Assembly (NCBI RefSeq): GCF_002934685.1
Contig: NZ_NKHL01000109.1
Location: 69,655 to 133,654 of the forward strand
Length of the DNA: 64,000 bases
Source: Pseudomonas bohemica
Lineage (GTDB): Bacteria > Pseudomonadota > Gammaproteobacteria > Pseudomonadales > Pseudomonadaceae
Direction: 5' to 3'
The translations under genes and the position numbers were made by a program. Position 1 is the first letter of the stretch. Every line of letters begins with the position of its first letter. The notes below the pieces were generated by a model. It was not told the origin of the DNA and made no database searches. It worked only from the letters and a program-made list of their open reading frames with translations. Positions 47,127 to 56,353 of the stretch are shown one piece after another.

Positions 47127-47146
47127 TGCTGTATGTGCATACAGTA
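47127..47146 (-). promoter_or_regulatory. LexA (SOS) box before DUF1654
   Basis: CTGTATGTGCATACAG is a perfect 16-base palindrome with CTG-N10-CAG and a TA flank on the far side. It lies about 20 bases upstream of the GTG start, ideally placed to repress the DUF1654 gene and perhaps the nuclease after it. Confidence 0.82.
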
Positions 47147-47243
47147 TTTGAGTGTGGGATGTTTCGCAATACTGGGAAGGGCGGATCTACGGCGGGGCTC
47201 AAGTCGTTGACTGTTCCGACTCGTCTTGGCGCAACGAACCAAA

Positions 47244-47312
47244 ATGAATTACGTCGATCTGATTCAACTGTTGGCGAATCAGTTCGCGACGATCGAAAAA
47301 ATAGAGGAATAG
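47244..47312 (+). CDS. possible 22-residue leader peptide before ygdR-like gene
   Basis: ATG 47244 opens a frame M-N-Y-V-D-L-I-Q-L-L-A-N-Q-F-A-T-I-E-K that stops two bases before the next ATG. The next gene's ribosome site (AGAGGA) lies inside it, so coupling is possible. Its own ribosome site is weak, so it may be chance. Confidence 0.25.
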   Translation: MNYVDLIQLLANQFATIEKIEE

Positions 47313-47314
47313 CC

Positions 47315-47539
47315 ATGAATATCAGAGGGTTGGGGCTCGGCGTCACTTTGGCGTGTTGCGTAATGCTGGCCGGATGCTCGACAGCGACGGTGGTTACCCT
47401 GCAAAACGGTACGCAATACCTCACCAAGGATGCGCCAAAAACCAAAAGCAAGGATGGATTTTATGAGTTCGAGGACATTTCGGGTAAAACCATAAGGGTG
47501 CGCGCTGACGAAGTTGCGACGGTTAAGAAGGAGGATTGA
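47315..47539 (+). CDS. YgdI/YgdR-family lipoprotein
   Basis: A 74-residue lipoprotein with lipobox L-A-G-C at residues 18-21 and a small SH3-like domain: T-L-Q-N-G-T-Q-Y-L-T-K-D-A-P and Y-E-F-E-D-I-S-G-K-T-I-R-V-R-A-D-E-V. AGAGGA precedes ATG 47315. These proteins are widespread, with no set role. Confidence 0.85.
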   Translation: MNIRGLGLGVTLACCVMLAGCSTATVVTLQNGTQYLTKDAPKTKSKDGFYEFEDISGKTIRVRADEVATVKKED

Positions 47540-47825
47540 AGAGGGACCTCTACGACCGGGTTCATCATTCTTACTCTACAGCCTGTCGTTTTAGCTTCAC
47601 CGCCTGACTACGCGTGATGTCATACAGCTGGCATCTTAGCGCAGCCCGGCGGTGACATTGCATTGAAGACAGATTTAAGTGCCTGCTGGCGCACATCTCG
47701 GCGCTCAGGCCTGGAGAAGATCGGCAGTTCCGATCAGTCAATTGGCTGTAGGGCAATTCTGAAGCAGTCAGTTACGCATTCAGGGTTGTTGACAAAAGTC
47801 TCTGCGATTCTCATAGTTTCGCTCA

Positions 47826-47839
47826 CGCAAACGTTTGCG
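47826..47839. promoter_or_regulatory. RbsR operator (LacI type)
   Basis: CGCAAACGTTTGCG is a perfect 14-base palindrome with the CG centre and AAAC/GTTT arms of LacI-family operators. It lies 70 bases before rbsB. A weaker half-copy GTCGCAAACGG follows at about 47863. The remaining 280 bases of the gap back to the ygdR-like gene show nothing clear. Confidence 0.75.
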
Positions 47840-47908
47840 ATTCGCCTGGTTAATCGCCTAAGGTCGCAAACGGTGCCGATAAAATAATCATAATGTCGGA
47901 GTGATTAC

Positions 47909-48868
47909 ATGAAGCTGCCATTCGCTGCACGCTTTCTTGCTGTTGCCATGCTCACCGCCAGTGCGGTAACGCTGCCTCTTTCTTCTGCCTACGCTGACGA
48001 CGCGAAAAAACCTACCGTCGCTTTGGTGATGAAGTCCCTGGCCAACGAATTCTTCCTGACCATGGAAGACGGCGCCAAGCAATACCAGAAAGAACATTCC
48101 ACTGACTTCGATTTGATCTCCAACGGTATCAAGAACGAGTCCGATACTGCCGCGCAGATCGATATCGTCAACCAGATGATCGTGAAAAAGGTCGATGCGC
48201 TGGTCATCGCACCTGCCGACTCGAAAGCGTTGGCCTCGGTGATCAAGAAGGCCATGGATGCCGGTATCAAGGTCGTGAACATCGACAACCAGCTTGATGC
48301 CGACGTGCTCAAGAGCAAGGGCATGGAAGTGCCTTTCGTAGGTCCGAACAATCGCAAGGGCGCCAAGCTGGTGGGTGATTATCTGGCCAAGCAACTGACT
48401 GCCGGTGATCAGGTCGGGATTATCGAAGGAGTGCCAACCACCACCAACGCACAGCAACGCACGGCCGGCTTCAAGGATGCGATGGACGCTGCACAGATGA
48501 AGATTGTCTCCACCCAATCGGGTAACTGGGAAATCGACAAGGGCAACGCTGTTGCGTCGGCCATGCTCAACGAGTACCCGAACCTGAAAGCGCTGCTGGC
48601 CGGTAACGACAGCATGGCACTGGGCGCGGTCTCGGCCGTACGCGCCGCAGGCAAGGCGGGCAAGGTGCAAGTCGTGGGTTATGACAACATCAACGCCATC
48701 AAGCCGATGCTCAAGGATGGTCGCGTCCTGGCGACCGCTGACCAGTTCGCTGCCCGTCAGGCCGTGTTCGGCATCGATACCGCGCTGAAGATGATCAAAG
48801 GCGAGAAGCTCGACATCAAGGATGGCGTGATCGAGACCCCGGTCGAGCTGATCACCAAGCCGCAATAA
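47909..48868 (+). CDS. rbsB: ribose ABC transporter, periplasmic binding protein
   Basis: A 319-residue binding protein with a signal peptide (cleavage after A-Y-A, near residue 29). The fold is that of LacI-like sugar-binding proteins: V-A-L-V-M-K-S-L-A-N-E-F-F, V-D-A-L-V-I-A-P-A-D-S, A-L-L-A-G-N-D-S-M-A-L-G and V-V-G-Y-D-N-I. It is first in a seven-gene ribose operon. Confidence 0.93.
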   Translation: MKLPFAARFLAVAMLTASAVTLPLSSAYADDAKKPTVALVMKSLANEFFLTMEDGAKQYQKEHSTDFDLISNGIKNESDTAAQIDIVNQMIVKKVDALVIAPADSKALASVIKKAMDAGIKVVNIDNQLDADVLKSKGMEVPFVGPNNRKGAKLVGDYLAKQLTAGDQVGIIEGVPTTTNAQQRTAGFKDAMDAAQMKIVSTQSGNWEIDKGNAVASAMLNEYPNLKALLAGNDSMALGAVSAVRAAGKAGKVQVVGYDNINAIKPMLKDGRVLATADQFAARQAVFGIDTALKMIKGEKLDIKDGVIETPVELITKPQ

Positions 48869-48934
48869 GCCTGACCCTTCAAACACCCGTAAATACCGCC
48901 GGCCCGCATTCCGGGCTGGCGTGTGGAGAGCGTT

Positions 48935-50485
48935 ATGTCAGCGTCTGCTCAGGCCGCTGTTCTATCTGTCAGTGGTATCGGCAAAACCTACGCCCAACCT
49001 GTTCTCGGTGACATTGATCTGACGCTGATGCGCGGTGAAGTGTTGGCGCTGACCGGAGAGAACGGCGCAGGTAAAAGTACCCTGTCAAAAATCATCGGCG
49101 GACTGGTGACACCCACCACCGGCCAGATGCAGTTTCAAGGGCAGTCTTACACTCCAGCGAGTCGAACCCAGGCTGAAAAGCTTGGCGTGCGCATGGTCAT
49201 GCAAGAACTCAATCTGCTGCCGACCCTGTCGGTCGCCGAAAACCTGTTCCTCGACAACTTGCCCAGCCGGGCCGGTTTCATCACTCGCAAGAAGCTGCGC
49301 GAAGATTCCATCAAGGCCATGGCTCAGGTAGGGCTGGAAGCCATTGACCCCGACACCCTTGTCGGTGAGCTGGGTATAGGCCACCAGCAAATGGTCGAGA
49401 TCGCCCGCAACCTGATCGGCGATTGCCACGTGCTGATTCTCGATGAGCCGACGGCCATGCTGACGGCTCGTGAAGTGGAGATGCTGTTCGAGCAGATTAC
49501 CCGTCTGCAGGATCGTGGCGTATCCATCATTTATATCTCCCATCGTCTGGAAGAACTGGCCCGCGTCGCGCAACGCATTGCCGTGCTGCGTGATGGCAAG
49601 CTGGTGTGTGTCGATGCGATGGCCAATTACAACAGCGAGCAACTGGTGACCCTGATGGTGGGTCGCGAGCTGGGGGAGCACATTGATCTTGGCGAGCGCC
49701 GGATTGGTGACGTCGCGTTGTCGGTGAAAGGGTTGAGTCGCTCCGACAAGGTCCGTGAGGTGTCCTTTGACGTACGTGCCGGCGAGATCTTCGGCATTTC
49801 CGGTCTGATCGGCGCCGGTCGCACTGAATTGCTGCGCCTGATCTACGGTGCCGACGCTGCCGACCACGGTACGATTTCGGTCGGCCAGCCGTTACAGAGG
49901 GTTCGCATCGGCTCGCCGGTGGATGCAGTCGGTCACGGTATCGCCCTGATCACCGAAGATCGCAAGGGCGAGGGCCTCCTGCTGTCGCAGTCGATCAGCG
50001 CCAACATTGCTCTCGGCAATATGGAAGCGATCTCCAATGCTGGCGTGGTCAATGGCACTGCCGAAATGTCGCTGGCCAGGCGTCAGGTGGATGCCATGCG
50101 GATTCGCAGTTCCAGCCCGACGCAATTGGTGTCTGAGCTGTCTGGCGGCAACCAGCAGAAGGTCGTCATCGGGCGCTGGCTGGAGCGCGGCTGTCAGGTG
50201 ATGCTGTTCGACGAACCAACCCGTGGCATCGACGTCGGCGCCAAATTCGATATCTATGCGCTACTGGGCGAATTGACCCGCCAGGGCCGGGCGCTGGTGG
50301 TGGTGTCCAGTGATCTGCGCGAACTGATGCTGATCTGTGATCGCATTGGCGTGCTCTCTGCCGGGCGCCTGATCGACACCTTCGAACGTGACAGCTGGAC
50401 GCAGGACGAATTGCTTGCCGCCGCCTTCGCGGGCTATCAAAAACGTGATGCGCTGCTCTCCGAAGCGGCGCCCAGGAACGACTGA
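48935..50485 (+). CDS. rbsA: ribose ABC transporter, ATPase
   Basis: A 516-residue double ATPase. The first half has Walker A G-E-N-G-A-G-K-S-T and D-E-P-T-A-M-L-T. The second half carries a degenerate Walker A (G-L-I-G-A-G-R-T-E) and signature L-S-G-G-N-Q-Q-K-V. ATG 48935 follows GGAG; the in-frame GTG at 48923 is less likely. It shares one base with rbsC. Confidence 0.93.
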   Translation: MSASAQAAVLSVSGIGKTYAQPVLGDIDLTLMRGEVLALTGENGAGKSTLSKIIGGLVTPTTGQMQFQGQSYTPASRTQAEKLGVRMVMQELNLLPTLSVAENLFLDNLPSRAGFITRKKLREDSIKAMAQVGLEAIDPDTLVGELGIGHQQMVEIARNLIGDCHVLILDEPTAMLTAREVEMLFEQITRLQDRGVSIIYISHRLEELARVAQRIAVLRDGKLVCVDAMANYNSEQLVTLMVGRELGEHIDLGERRIGDVALSVKGLSRSDKVREVSFDVRAGEIFGISGLIGAGRTELLRLIYGADAADHGTISVGQPLQRVRIGSPVDAVGHGIALITEDRKGEGLLLSQSISANIALGNMEAISNAGVVNGTAEMSLARRQVDAMRIRSSSPTQLVSELSGGNQQKVVIGRWLERGCQVMLFDEPTRGIDVGAKFDIYALLGELTRQGRALVVVSSDLRELMLICDRIGVLSAGRLIDTFERDSWTQDELLAAAFAGYQKRDALLSEAAPRND

Positions 50486-51480
50486 TGAAAACCTCGACTA
50501 CTCCTGTCGCGCTGCCGTCCCCTGGCAAGCGCAGCGGCAATTACTTCGGCCTCGGGACCTACCTGGGCCTGGCAGGCGCCTTACTGGCGATGATCGTGCT
50601 GTTTTCGCTGCTCAGCGATCACTTCCTGTCCTATGAAACCTTCAGCACCCTGGCCAACCAGATCCCGGACCTGATGGTGCTGGCGGTGGGCATGACCTTC
50701 ATTCTGATCATCGGCGGCATCGATCTGTCGGTGGGTTCGGTACTGGCGCTGGCGGCTTCTGCGGTCAGTGTCGCCATGCTCGGTTGGGGCTGGGGCGTGC
50801 TGCCCTCGGCGTTGCTGGGCATGGCCTGTGCCACCGCTGCAGGCACATTGACCGGTTCGATCACGGTGGCCTGGCGCATTCCTTCATTCATCGTTTCGCT
50901 GGGTGTGCTGGAGATGGCGCGCGGCGTGGCCTATCAACTGACCGATTCGCGGACGGCATACATCGGCGATTCCTACGCCTGGCTGTCCAACCCGTTTGCC
51001 TTTGGCATCTCGCCTTCGTTCGTCATTGCGCTGATCGTGATCTTCGCCGCACAAGCAGTGCTCACCCGTACCGTGTTTGGCCGTTACCTGATCGGCATCG
51101 GCACTAATGAAGAGGCCGTGCGTCTGGCCGGGGTCAATCCGAAGCCCTACAAGATCCTGGTGTTTTCTCTGATGGGGTTGCTGGCAGGCGTTGCTGCGCT
51201 GTTCCAGATTTCGCGCCTCGAAGCGGCAGACCCTAACGCAGGCTCGGGCCTTGAACTGCAGGTCATCGCAGCCGTCGTGATCGGCGGCACCAGCCTGATG
51301 GGCGGCCGTGGTTCGGTGATCAGTACCTTTTTCGGTGTCCTGATCATTTCCGTTCTGGCCGCCGGCCTTGCGCAGATTGGCGCTACGGAACCGACCAAAC
51401 GCATCATCACTGGCGCGGTGATCGTCGTGGCGGTGGTGCTCGACACCTATCGCAGCAATCGCGCACGGCGGCGCGGCTAA
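50485..51480 (+). CDS. rbsC: ribose ABC transporter, permease
   Basis: A 331-residue permease with about ten helices. The family marks are G-G-I-D-L-S-V-G-S-V-L-A-L-A and the EAA-like stretch A-V-V-I-G-G-T-S-L-M-G-G-R-G. The start overlaps the rbsA stop, and one base separates its stop from rbsR. Confidence 0.93.
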   Translation: MKTSTTPVALPSPGKRSGNYFGLGTYLGLAGALLAMIVLFSLLSDHFLSYETFSTLANQIPDLMVLAVGMTFILIIGGIDLSVGSVLALAASAVSVAMLGWGWGVLPSALLGMACATAAGTLTGSITVAWRIPSFIVSLGVLEMARGVAYQLTDSRTAYIGDSYAWLSNPFAFGISPSFVIALIVIFAAQAVLTRTVFGRYLIGIGTNEEAVRLAGVNPKPYKILVFSLMGLLAGVAALFQISRLEAADPNAGSGLELQVIAAVVIGGTSLMGGRGSVISTFFGVLIISVLAAGLAQIGATEPTKRIITGAVIVVAVVLDTYRSNRARRRG

Positions 51481-51481
51481 G

Positions 51482-52504
51482 ATGGCGACCATAAAAGACG
51501 TGGCTGCGATAGCAGGTATTTCCTACACCACCGTGTCCCACGTTCTGAATAGAACTCGGCCTGTGAGTGACGAAGTGCGCAAAAAAGTCGAGGCCGCGAT
51601 TGCGCAGCTCGATTACGTGCCCAGCGCAGTGGCGCGCTCGCTGAAGGCCAAGTCGACCGCGACCATCGGCCTGTTGATTCCTAACGGCATCAACCCTTAT
51701 TTCGCCGAGCTGGCCAGGGGCATCGAGGACTACTGCGAGCGCAACGGTTTCTGCGTGATCCTCTGCAACTCCGACGACAATCTTGAAAAGCAACGCAATT
51801 ACCTGCGGGTTTTGCTGGAAAAACGCGTGGATGGTCTGATCGTGTCGTCAGTGGGCGGAGGCGACAGTCTGGTGGACAGTTTGTCGGCCGTGCGCACGCC
51901 GATGGTGATCGTAGACCGCGATCTGGAAAACATCAGCGCCGATCTGGTGCGTATCGACCACGAGCTGGGCGCTTATCTGGCTACGTCACATTTGCTGGAA
52001 CTGGGCCATCGCCATATCGCCTGTATCTGCGGACCGGCCCAGACCAGCGTTGCGCGCATGCGCCTGGCCGGTTATCGCCGAGCGATGCAGCAAGCGGCCA
52101 TCAACGTCCCTGACACCTGGATATTAGAAAGCGATTTCACAGGTCCCAGCGGTCATCAGGCGGCGGGCAAGCTGCTGGACGGTGACCGCCCGACCGCGAT
52201 TTTCGCTGCCAACGACATGGTCGGCATCGGTGTGTTGCGAGCCGCTGCGGAGCGTAACGTGCGTGTGCCGACCGATCTTTCGGTGATCGGCTTTGACGAT
52301 ATCCAAATGAGCCAGTATGTGTATCCGGCGCTGACCACGGTCGGGCAATCGATTCTGCAATTGGGAGAGCGTGCGGCAGAAGTGTTACTGCGGCGGATTT
52401 CGACCCGTGGCGACAGCCCGGTGCAGCAGTTGATCGTCGCGCCGAGTATCGTGTTGCGTGAATCCACGGCGCCGCCAACCAATGCGTTCAACGAGTTTCG
52501 CTGA
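51482..52504 (+). CDS. rbsR: LacI-family ribose regulator
   Basis: A 340-residue repressor. The N-terminal helix-turn-helix is T-I-K-D-V-A-A-I-A-G-I-S-Y-T-T-V-S-H-V-L-N, followed by the hinge V-A-R-S-L-K-A. The effector domain has G-L-L-I-P-N-G-I-N-P-Y-F-A-E and A-A-N-D-M-V-G-I-G. It lies inside the operon, so it controls its own level, most likely through the operator at 47826. Confidence 0.92.
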   Translation: MATIKDVAAIAGISYTTVSHVLNRTRPVSDEVRKKVEAAIAQLDYVPSAVARSLKAKSTATIGLLIPNGINPYFAELARGIEDYCERNGFCVILCNSDDNLEKQRNYLRVLLEKRVDGLIVSSVGGGDSLVDSLSAVRTPMVIVDRDLENISADLVRIDHELGAYLATSHLLELGHRHIACICGPAQTSVARMRLAGYRRAMQQAAINVPDTWILESDFTGPSGHQAAGKLLDGDRPTAIFAANDMVGIGVLRAAAERNVRVPTDLSVIGFDDIQMSQYVYPALTTVGQSILQLGERAAEVLLRRISTRGDSPVQQLIVAPSIVLRESTAPPTNAFNEFR

Positions 52505-52543
52505 ACCGGGCCGAGAAGGTCCGGATTGAAGAGTACAGACGTC

Positions 52544-53461
52544 ATGCAAGCAAAAGTAGTGATAGTGGGCAGCCTCAACATGGATCTGGTCACGCGGGCG
52601 CCGCGTTTGCCGCGCGCGGGAGAAACCCTGGCCGGACAATCGTTCGTCACCGTTCCGGGTGGCAAGGGGGCCAATCAGGCCGTCGCTGCAGCACGGCTTG
52701 GCGCGCGCGTGGCCATGATCGGTTGCGTGGGTGAAGACGCATACGGGGAACAATTGCGCGCTGCGCTGCTGGCCGAAGGCATCGATTGCCAGGCCGTGAC
52801 CAGCATTACTGGCGAGTCCACCGGCGTGGCGCTGATCGTCGTCGACGACAGTAGCCAGAACGCAATCGTCATCGTCGCCGGGGGCAATGGCCGCGTCACG
52901 TCGGGAGTGGTGGAACGCTTCGATGAGCTGTTGAGTGGCGCCGACGTGATCATCTGCCAGCTGGAAGTGCCGATGGCCGCCGTCGGTCACGTGCTCAAGC
53001 GTGGTCACGAGCTGGGCAAGACGGTGATCCTCAACCCTGCGCCCGCCAGCGAACCGTTGCCGGCGCAATGGTATGCGTGGATCGATTACCTGATCCCCAA
53101 CGAGAGCGAAGCCAGTGCATTGACTGGTCTGCCGGTCGACAGCGTAGCCACCGCCGATGCTGCCGCCACCGCGCTGCTGGCATCGGGCGTCAGCAAAGTC
53201 ATCGTCACGCTGGGCGAGCATGGGGCGCTGTTCGCAACTCGGGCCCATTCTCAGCATTTCCCTGCGCCCAGGGTGAAACCCATCGATACCACCGCGGCGG
53301 GTGACACCTTCGTCGGTGGCTTCGCGGCGGCTCTGGCTGACGGGAAGTCCGAGTCCGATGCCATACGTTTCGGCCAAGTCGCTGCGGCGCTGTCCGTCAC
53401 ACGTTCCGGCGCTCAGCCTTCCATTCCAACCTTCGATGAAGTTCAGAGCTACCAGCCATGA
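52544..53461 (+). CDS. rbsK: ribokinase
   Basis: A 305-residue PfkB-family kinase that makes ribose 5-phosphate. Motifs: [23 protein letters not shown] and the catalytic [15 protein letters not shown] 52544 is preferred over the TTG frame start at 52526. It overlaps rbsD by four bases. Confidence 0.93.
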   Translation: MQAKVVIVGSLNMDLVTRAPRLPRAGETLAGQSFVTVPGGKGANQAVAAARLGARVAMIGCVGEDAYGEQLRAALLAEGIDCQAVTSITGESTGVALIVVDDSSQNAIVIVAGGNGRVTSGVVERFDELLSGADVIICQLEVPMAAVGHVLKRGHELGKTVILNPAPASEPLPAQWYAWIDYLIPNESEASALTGLPVDSVATADAAATALLASGVSKVIVTLGEHGALFATRAHSQHFPAPRVKPIDTTAAGDTFVGGFAAALADGKSESDAIRFGQVAAALSVTRSGAQPSIPTFDEVQSYQP

Positions 53462-53862
53462 AAAAAACTCCGCTGCTCAATATCGCCTTGTCACGTGTCG
53501 TCGCCTCTCTGGGACATGGCGACGTGCTGATGATCGTCGATGCCGGCATGCCGGTCCCGCAGGGCGTTGAGCTCATTGACCTTGCTGTTACTCACGGTAT
53601 TCCCGACTTCGTCAGTGTGCTCAATACGGTGTTGGCGGAGATGCAGGTCGAAAGCCACGTCATCGCTGATGAAATGCGCGACAAACAGCCTCCGGCCCTG
53701 ACTGTGCTCGAAGAACTCAACGCCGGCGGCCGTCTGGGCGAACAGCGCCTGGTCAGTCATGAGTCCTTGAAGCAATTGAGTCGCAGCGCCCGGGCGATCG
53801 TCCGGACCGGGGAGTGCCAGCCCTACACCAATATCGCCCTGGTCGCGGGCGTAGTCTTCTGA
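53458..53862 (+). CDS. rbsD: D-ribose pyranase
   Basis: A 134-residue protein that interconverts ribose pyranose and furanose forms so that ribokinase can act. The catalytic His20 lies in A-S-L-G-H-G-D, followed by D-A-G-M-P-V-P. The ATGA overlap with rbsK shows translational coupling. Confidence 0.93.
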   Translation: MKKTPLLNIALSRVVASLGHGDVLMIVDAGMPVPQGVELIDLAVTHGIPDFVSVLNTVLAEMQVESHVIADEMRDKQPPALTVLEELNAGGRLGEQRLVSHESLKQLSRSARAIVRTGECQPYTNIALVAGVVF

Positions 53863-53905
53863 CCCCACGGAACATGTACCACCTCTACGAAACAGGGAGT
53901 TTCCA

Positions 53906-54934
53906 ATGCAAGCAAGCCGTCACTTTGTCGTTCAACTGATCCGGAGCGTTGCACTGTTGGCCATCTTCTCCACTACGGCAGCGCAGGCTGCCGAAAAGCG
54001 TGATCTGATCATCGACACCGACCCTGGGGCGGACGACGTGGTGGCGCTGCTTTTGGCGCTTGCGTCCCCACAGGAGTTGAACGTATTGGCCATCACCACC
54101 GTGGCGGGGAACGTGCGGATCGACAAAACCTCGCGCAACGCGCGCCTTGCCCGTGAGTGGGCAGGGCGGGAAGACGTGCCCGTTTACGCCGGAGCCGGCA
54201 GGCCTCTGGTTCGCATGCCCATCTACGCTGAAAACATCCACGGCAAGGAAGGTCTGCCGGGTGTGCAGGTGCACGAGCCGAAGAAAGCCCTGGCCGCAGG
54301 CAACGCGGTACAGTACCTGATCGACACCTTGAGCAACGCCTCCCCGCACAGCATCACCATCGCCATGCTCGGGCCCCAGACGAACCTGGCCCTGGCGCTC
54401 ATTCAGGCGCCGGAAATCACTCAGGGCATCAAGGAAGTGGTGGTCATGGGCGGTGCGCATTTCAATGGGGGCAATATCACGCCAGTTGCTGAGTTCAATC
54501 TCTATGCCGACCCGGACGCCGCCAGAGTGGTGCTCGCCAGCGGCGTCAAGCTGACCTACGTGCCACTTGATGTGACGCACAGGATCCTCACCAGCGATCA
54601 ACGGATCAAGCAAATCGAGGCCCTGAACAACCAGGCGGGCAAACTGGTCAGCGGCATTCTCAATGAGTATGTCAAGGCTGACATGGTCCATTACGGTTTG
54701 CCGGGTGGCCCGGTTCACGATGCCAGCGTGATTGCCTGGCTGCTGAAACCAGAACTGTTCAGCGGCAAATCGATCAACGTCGTGATCGACAACCGGGAGG
54801 GTCCCGGTTTTGGCCAGACCATCGCCGACTGGTATGACACGCTGGGGCAACCGAAAAACGTGTTCTGGGTCGAGAACGGTGACGCCCAGGGGTTCTTCGA
54901 CCTGCTGACTCAGCGGCTCTCGCGACTGAAGTAG
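53906..54934 (+). CDS. exported nucleoside hydrolase
   Basis: A 342-residue inosine/uridine-preferring hydrolase. The calcium-binding D-T-D-P-G-A-D-D-V (from Asp37) is intact, with V-V-M-G-G-A and E-F-N-L-Y-A-D-P-D-A-A further on, and a late H-D in P-V-H-D-A-S. A signal peptide ending A-Q-A (residue 28) places it in the periplasm, where it would split nucleosides into base and ribose for RbsBAC. It lies 43 bases after rbsD. Some relatives prefer purine nucleosides. Confidence 0.88.
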   Translation: MQASRHFVVQLIRSVALLAIFSTTAAQAAEKRDLIIDTDPGADDVVALLLALASPQELNVLAITTVAGNVRIDKTSRNARLAREWAGREDVPVYAGAGRPLVRMPIYAENIHGKEGLPGVQVHEPKKALAAGNAVQYLIDTLSNASPHSITIAMLGPQTNLALALIQAPEITQGIKEVVVMGGAHFNGGNITPVAEFNLYADPDAARVVLASGVKLTYVPLDVTHRILTSDQRIKQIEALNNQAGKLVSGILNEYVKADMVHYGLPGGPVHDASVIAWLLKPELFSGKSINVVIDNREGPGFGQTIADWYDTLGQPKNVFWVENGDAQGFFDLLTQRLSRLK

Positions 54935-54941
54935 ACGTTGA

Positions 54942-55139
54942 TCACGCGTTGCTCAACGCGCCAGTCGAGTAACGCAGGAACATCTGGTTCATGAAGTTCT
55001 GCGCGCCTTCGGTGCCCAGTTCCTTGACCAGCAGATCGATCGCGATGATCGCCAGTTCCTCAGGGCTGCCCGGGCTGTGAGCACATTGTCCCTGCGGCCA
55101 CTTGGCCCTGATGTCAGCATCGATAAGCACGATTGCCAT
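54942..55139 (-). CDS. hypothetical 65-residue protein
   Basis: ATG 55139 has AGAGGGACG upstream. It encodes M-A-I-V-L-I-D-A-D-I-R-A-K-W-P-Q-G and an alpha-helical C-terminus (E-E-L-A-I-I-A-I-D-L-L-V-K-E-L-G). It converges on the nucleoside hydrolase with a seven-base gap. No family is recognised. Confidence 0.6.
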   Translation of the reverse strand: MAIVLIDADIRAKWPQGQCAHSPGSPEELAIIAIDLLVKELGTEGAQNFMNQMFLRYSTGALSNA

Positions 55140-55458
55140 GGTGTAGCGTCCCTCTGTGAAATGTCCGGTTGCCGCCGTCAATACCCGTGCTTGGGCATGC
55201 GAGCAGACCGTGCAGTAAAGCATTTTGTTGGCTTTTGTGCACTGCGACTTAGGCATTAAGGGGCTCCAGGGCGGCGAAGAGTGGATACAATGCCAAATGT
55301 TTTGTCACGATTTTTTCGCAATGAGCGCCACGGGCTCGGGCAGACTTCGGCGCTTGTCTGCGTCGTTGGTTGTCAGCTTTGCGGGCGTTGCCTGCGAAAC
55401 CAAGCGTTTACTGCGCTGTCGCAGAGGTTCTGGTTCACGTTAAACGTAAGGAGGTTGT
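55140..55458. other. 319-base gap between divergent small genes
   Basis: No supported gene. An AAGGAGG ribosome site at the right end (about 55449-55455) serves the lipoprotein. I saw no palindromic operator. Confidence 0.5.
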
Positions 55459-55782
55459 ATGCCCTGGAAATACGCATCATCGGGTTTGATTCTGGCCGCG
55501 GTTCTGCTGGCGGGTTGCAGCAGCACTTCCGAGTCTTCGCAGCCAGCCGAAGGGCCGGTGGCTTCCGATTCCGGCTACTCCCGTTGTGATGCTGCCGCTG
55601 CACAGTTTGCAGTTGGTAAGCCGGCTTCCGCAGCGCTGCTGGAGCAGGCACGCGTCAAATCAGGCGCGCAGACCGCCAGGGTGCTTGGGCCCAATGACAT
55701 GGTGACGCTGGAATACCGGTCCGATCGCCTGAATCTCAATACCGATCCGGCAGCCATGGTCAATCGCGTCAATTGCGGCTGA
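55459..55782 (+). CDS. I78-type protease-inhibitor lipoprotein
   Basis: A 107-residue lipoprotein with lipobox L-A-G-C. The mature domain is of the inhibitor I78 type: C-D-A-A-A-A-Q-F-A-V-G-K, A-R-V-L-G-P-N-D-M-V-T-L-E-Y and R-L-N-L-N-T-D, ending in a paired cysteine N-C-G. It may guard the envelope against serine proteases. A strong AAGGAGG precedes it. Confidence 0.8.
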   Translation: MPWKYASSGLILAAVLLAGCSSTSESSQPAEGPVASDSGYSRCDAAAAQFAVGKPASAALLEQARVKSGAQTARVLGPNDMVTLEYRSDRLNLNTDPAAMVNRVNCG

Positions 55783-55800
55783 CCGGTTTCATGCAGGCAT

Positions 55801-55829
55801 AAAAAACCCCGTCGGTGACGAGGTTTTTT
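55801..55829. terminator. bidirectional intrinsic terminator
   Basis: AAAAAACCCCGTC-GGT-GACGAGGTTTTTT forms a stem with A and T runs on both sides, between the I78 gene and the converging cold-shock gene. Confidence 0.9.
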
Positions 55830-55843
55830 TCAGCACGCTCGGA

Positions 55844-56056
55844 TTACTCCGCGCGAACCTGAGCGGCTTGCATGCCCTTTTGGCCTTTCTCAGCTACGAA
55901 AGAGACAGTCTGGCCTTCTTTCAGGCTTTTGAAACCGTCGGATTCGATAGCTTTGAAGTGTACGAACAGGTCGTCACCGCCACCCTGTGGAGTGATAAAG
56001 CCGAAGCCTTTTTCATCGTTGAACCATTTTACGGTGCCGGTTTGGCGATTAGACAT
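55844..56056 (-). CDS. cold-shock protein (CspA family)
   Basis: A 70-residue OB-fold RNA chaperone. RNP1 reads K-G-F-G-F-I and RNP2 L-F-V-H-F, with the start [13 protein letters not shown]. It melts RNA structure and may act as an antiterminator. A long leader before it on the reverse strand is expected; the 297-base gap to 56354 shows no other gene. Confidence 0.93.
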   Translation of the reverse strand: MSNRQTGTVKWFNDEKGFGFITPQGGGDDLFVHFKAIESDGFKSLKEGQTVSFVAEKGQKGMQAAQVRAE

Positions 56057-56353
56057 GGTGTATCTCCAGAAACATAATTTTCAGTAGTGCTGTGCTGCTC
56101 AGGCCAACTGGGCACACGAGGGCTATCATAGTCGAATTGTGTGAATGCTGGACTTTTTCGGTAAGAACTTTGCGCCAGTGCCGCAAATATATACGGCTAT
56201 ACTCGTTGCGAATCGGCCCGTTTGCGCCTCTCTATCGTTCCTGAAAAATGTCCCTGGCATGGTTGAAGCCCGCAGAATACGCGGGCTTCGGTCATCGTTG
56301 CGCGGCCACGCATATCTGTTGCCGTTATGCTTGAGCAGCGGAATGTAAATTTT

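Noticed and set aside
47138-47140. ATG start of DUF1654 inside the LexA box
   Set aside because: It has no ribosome site, and a GTG with AAGGGA lies correctly spaced downstream of the box.
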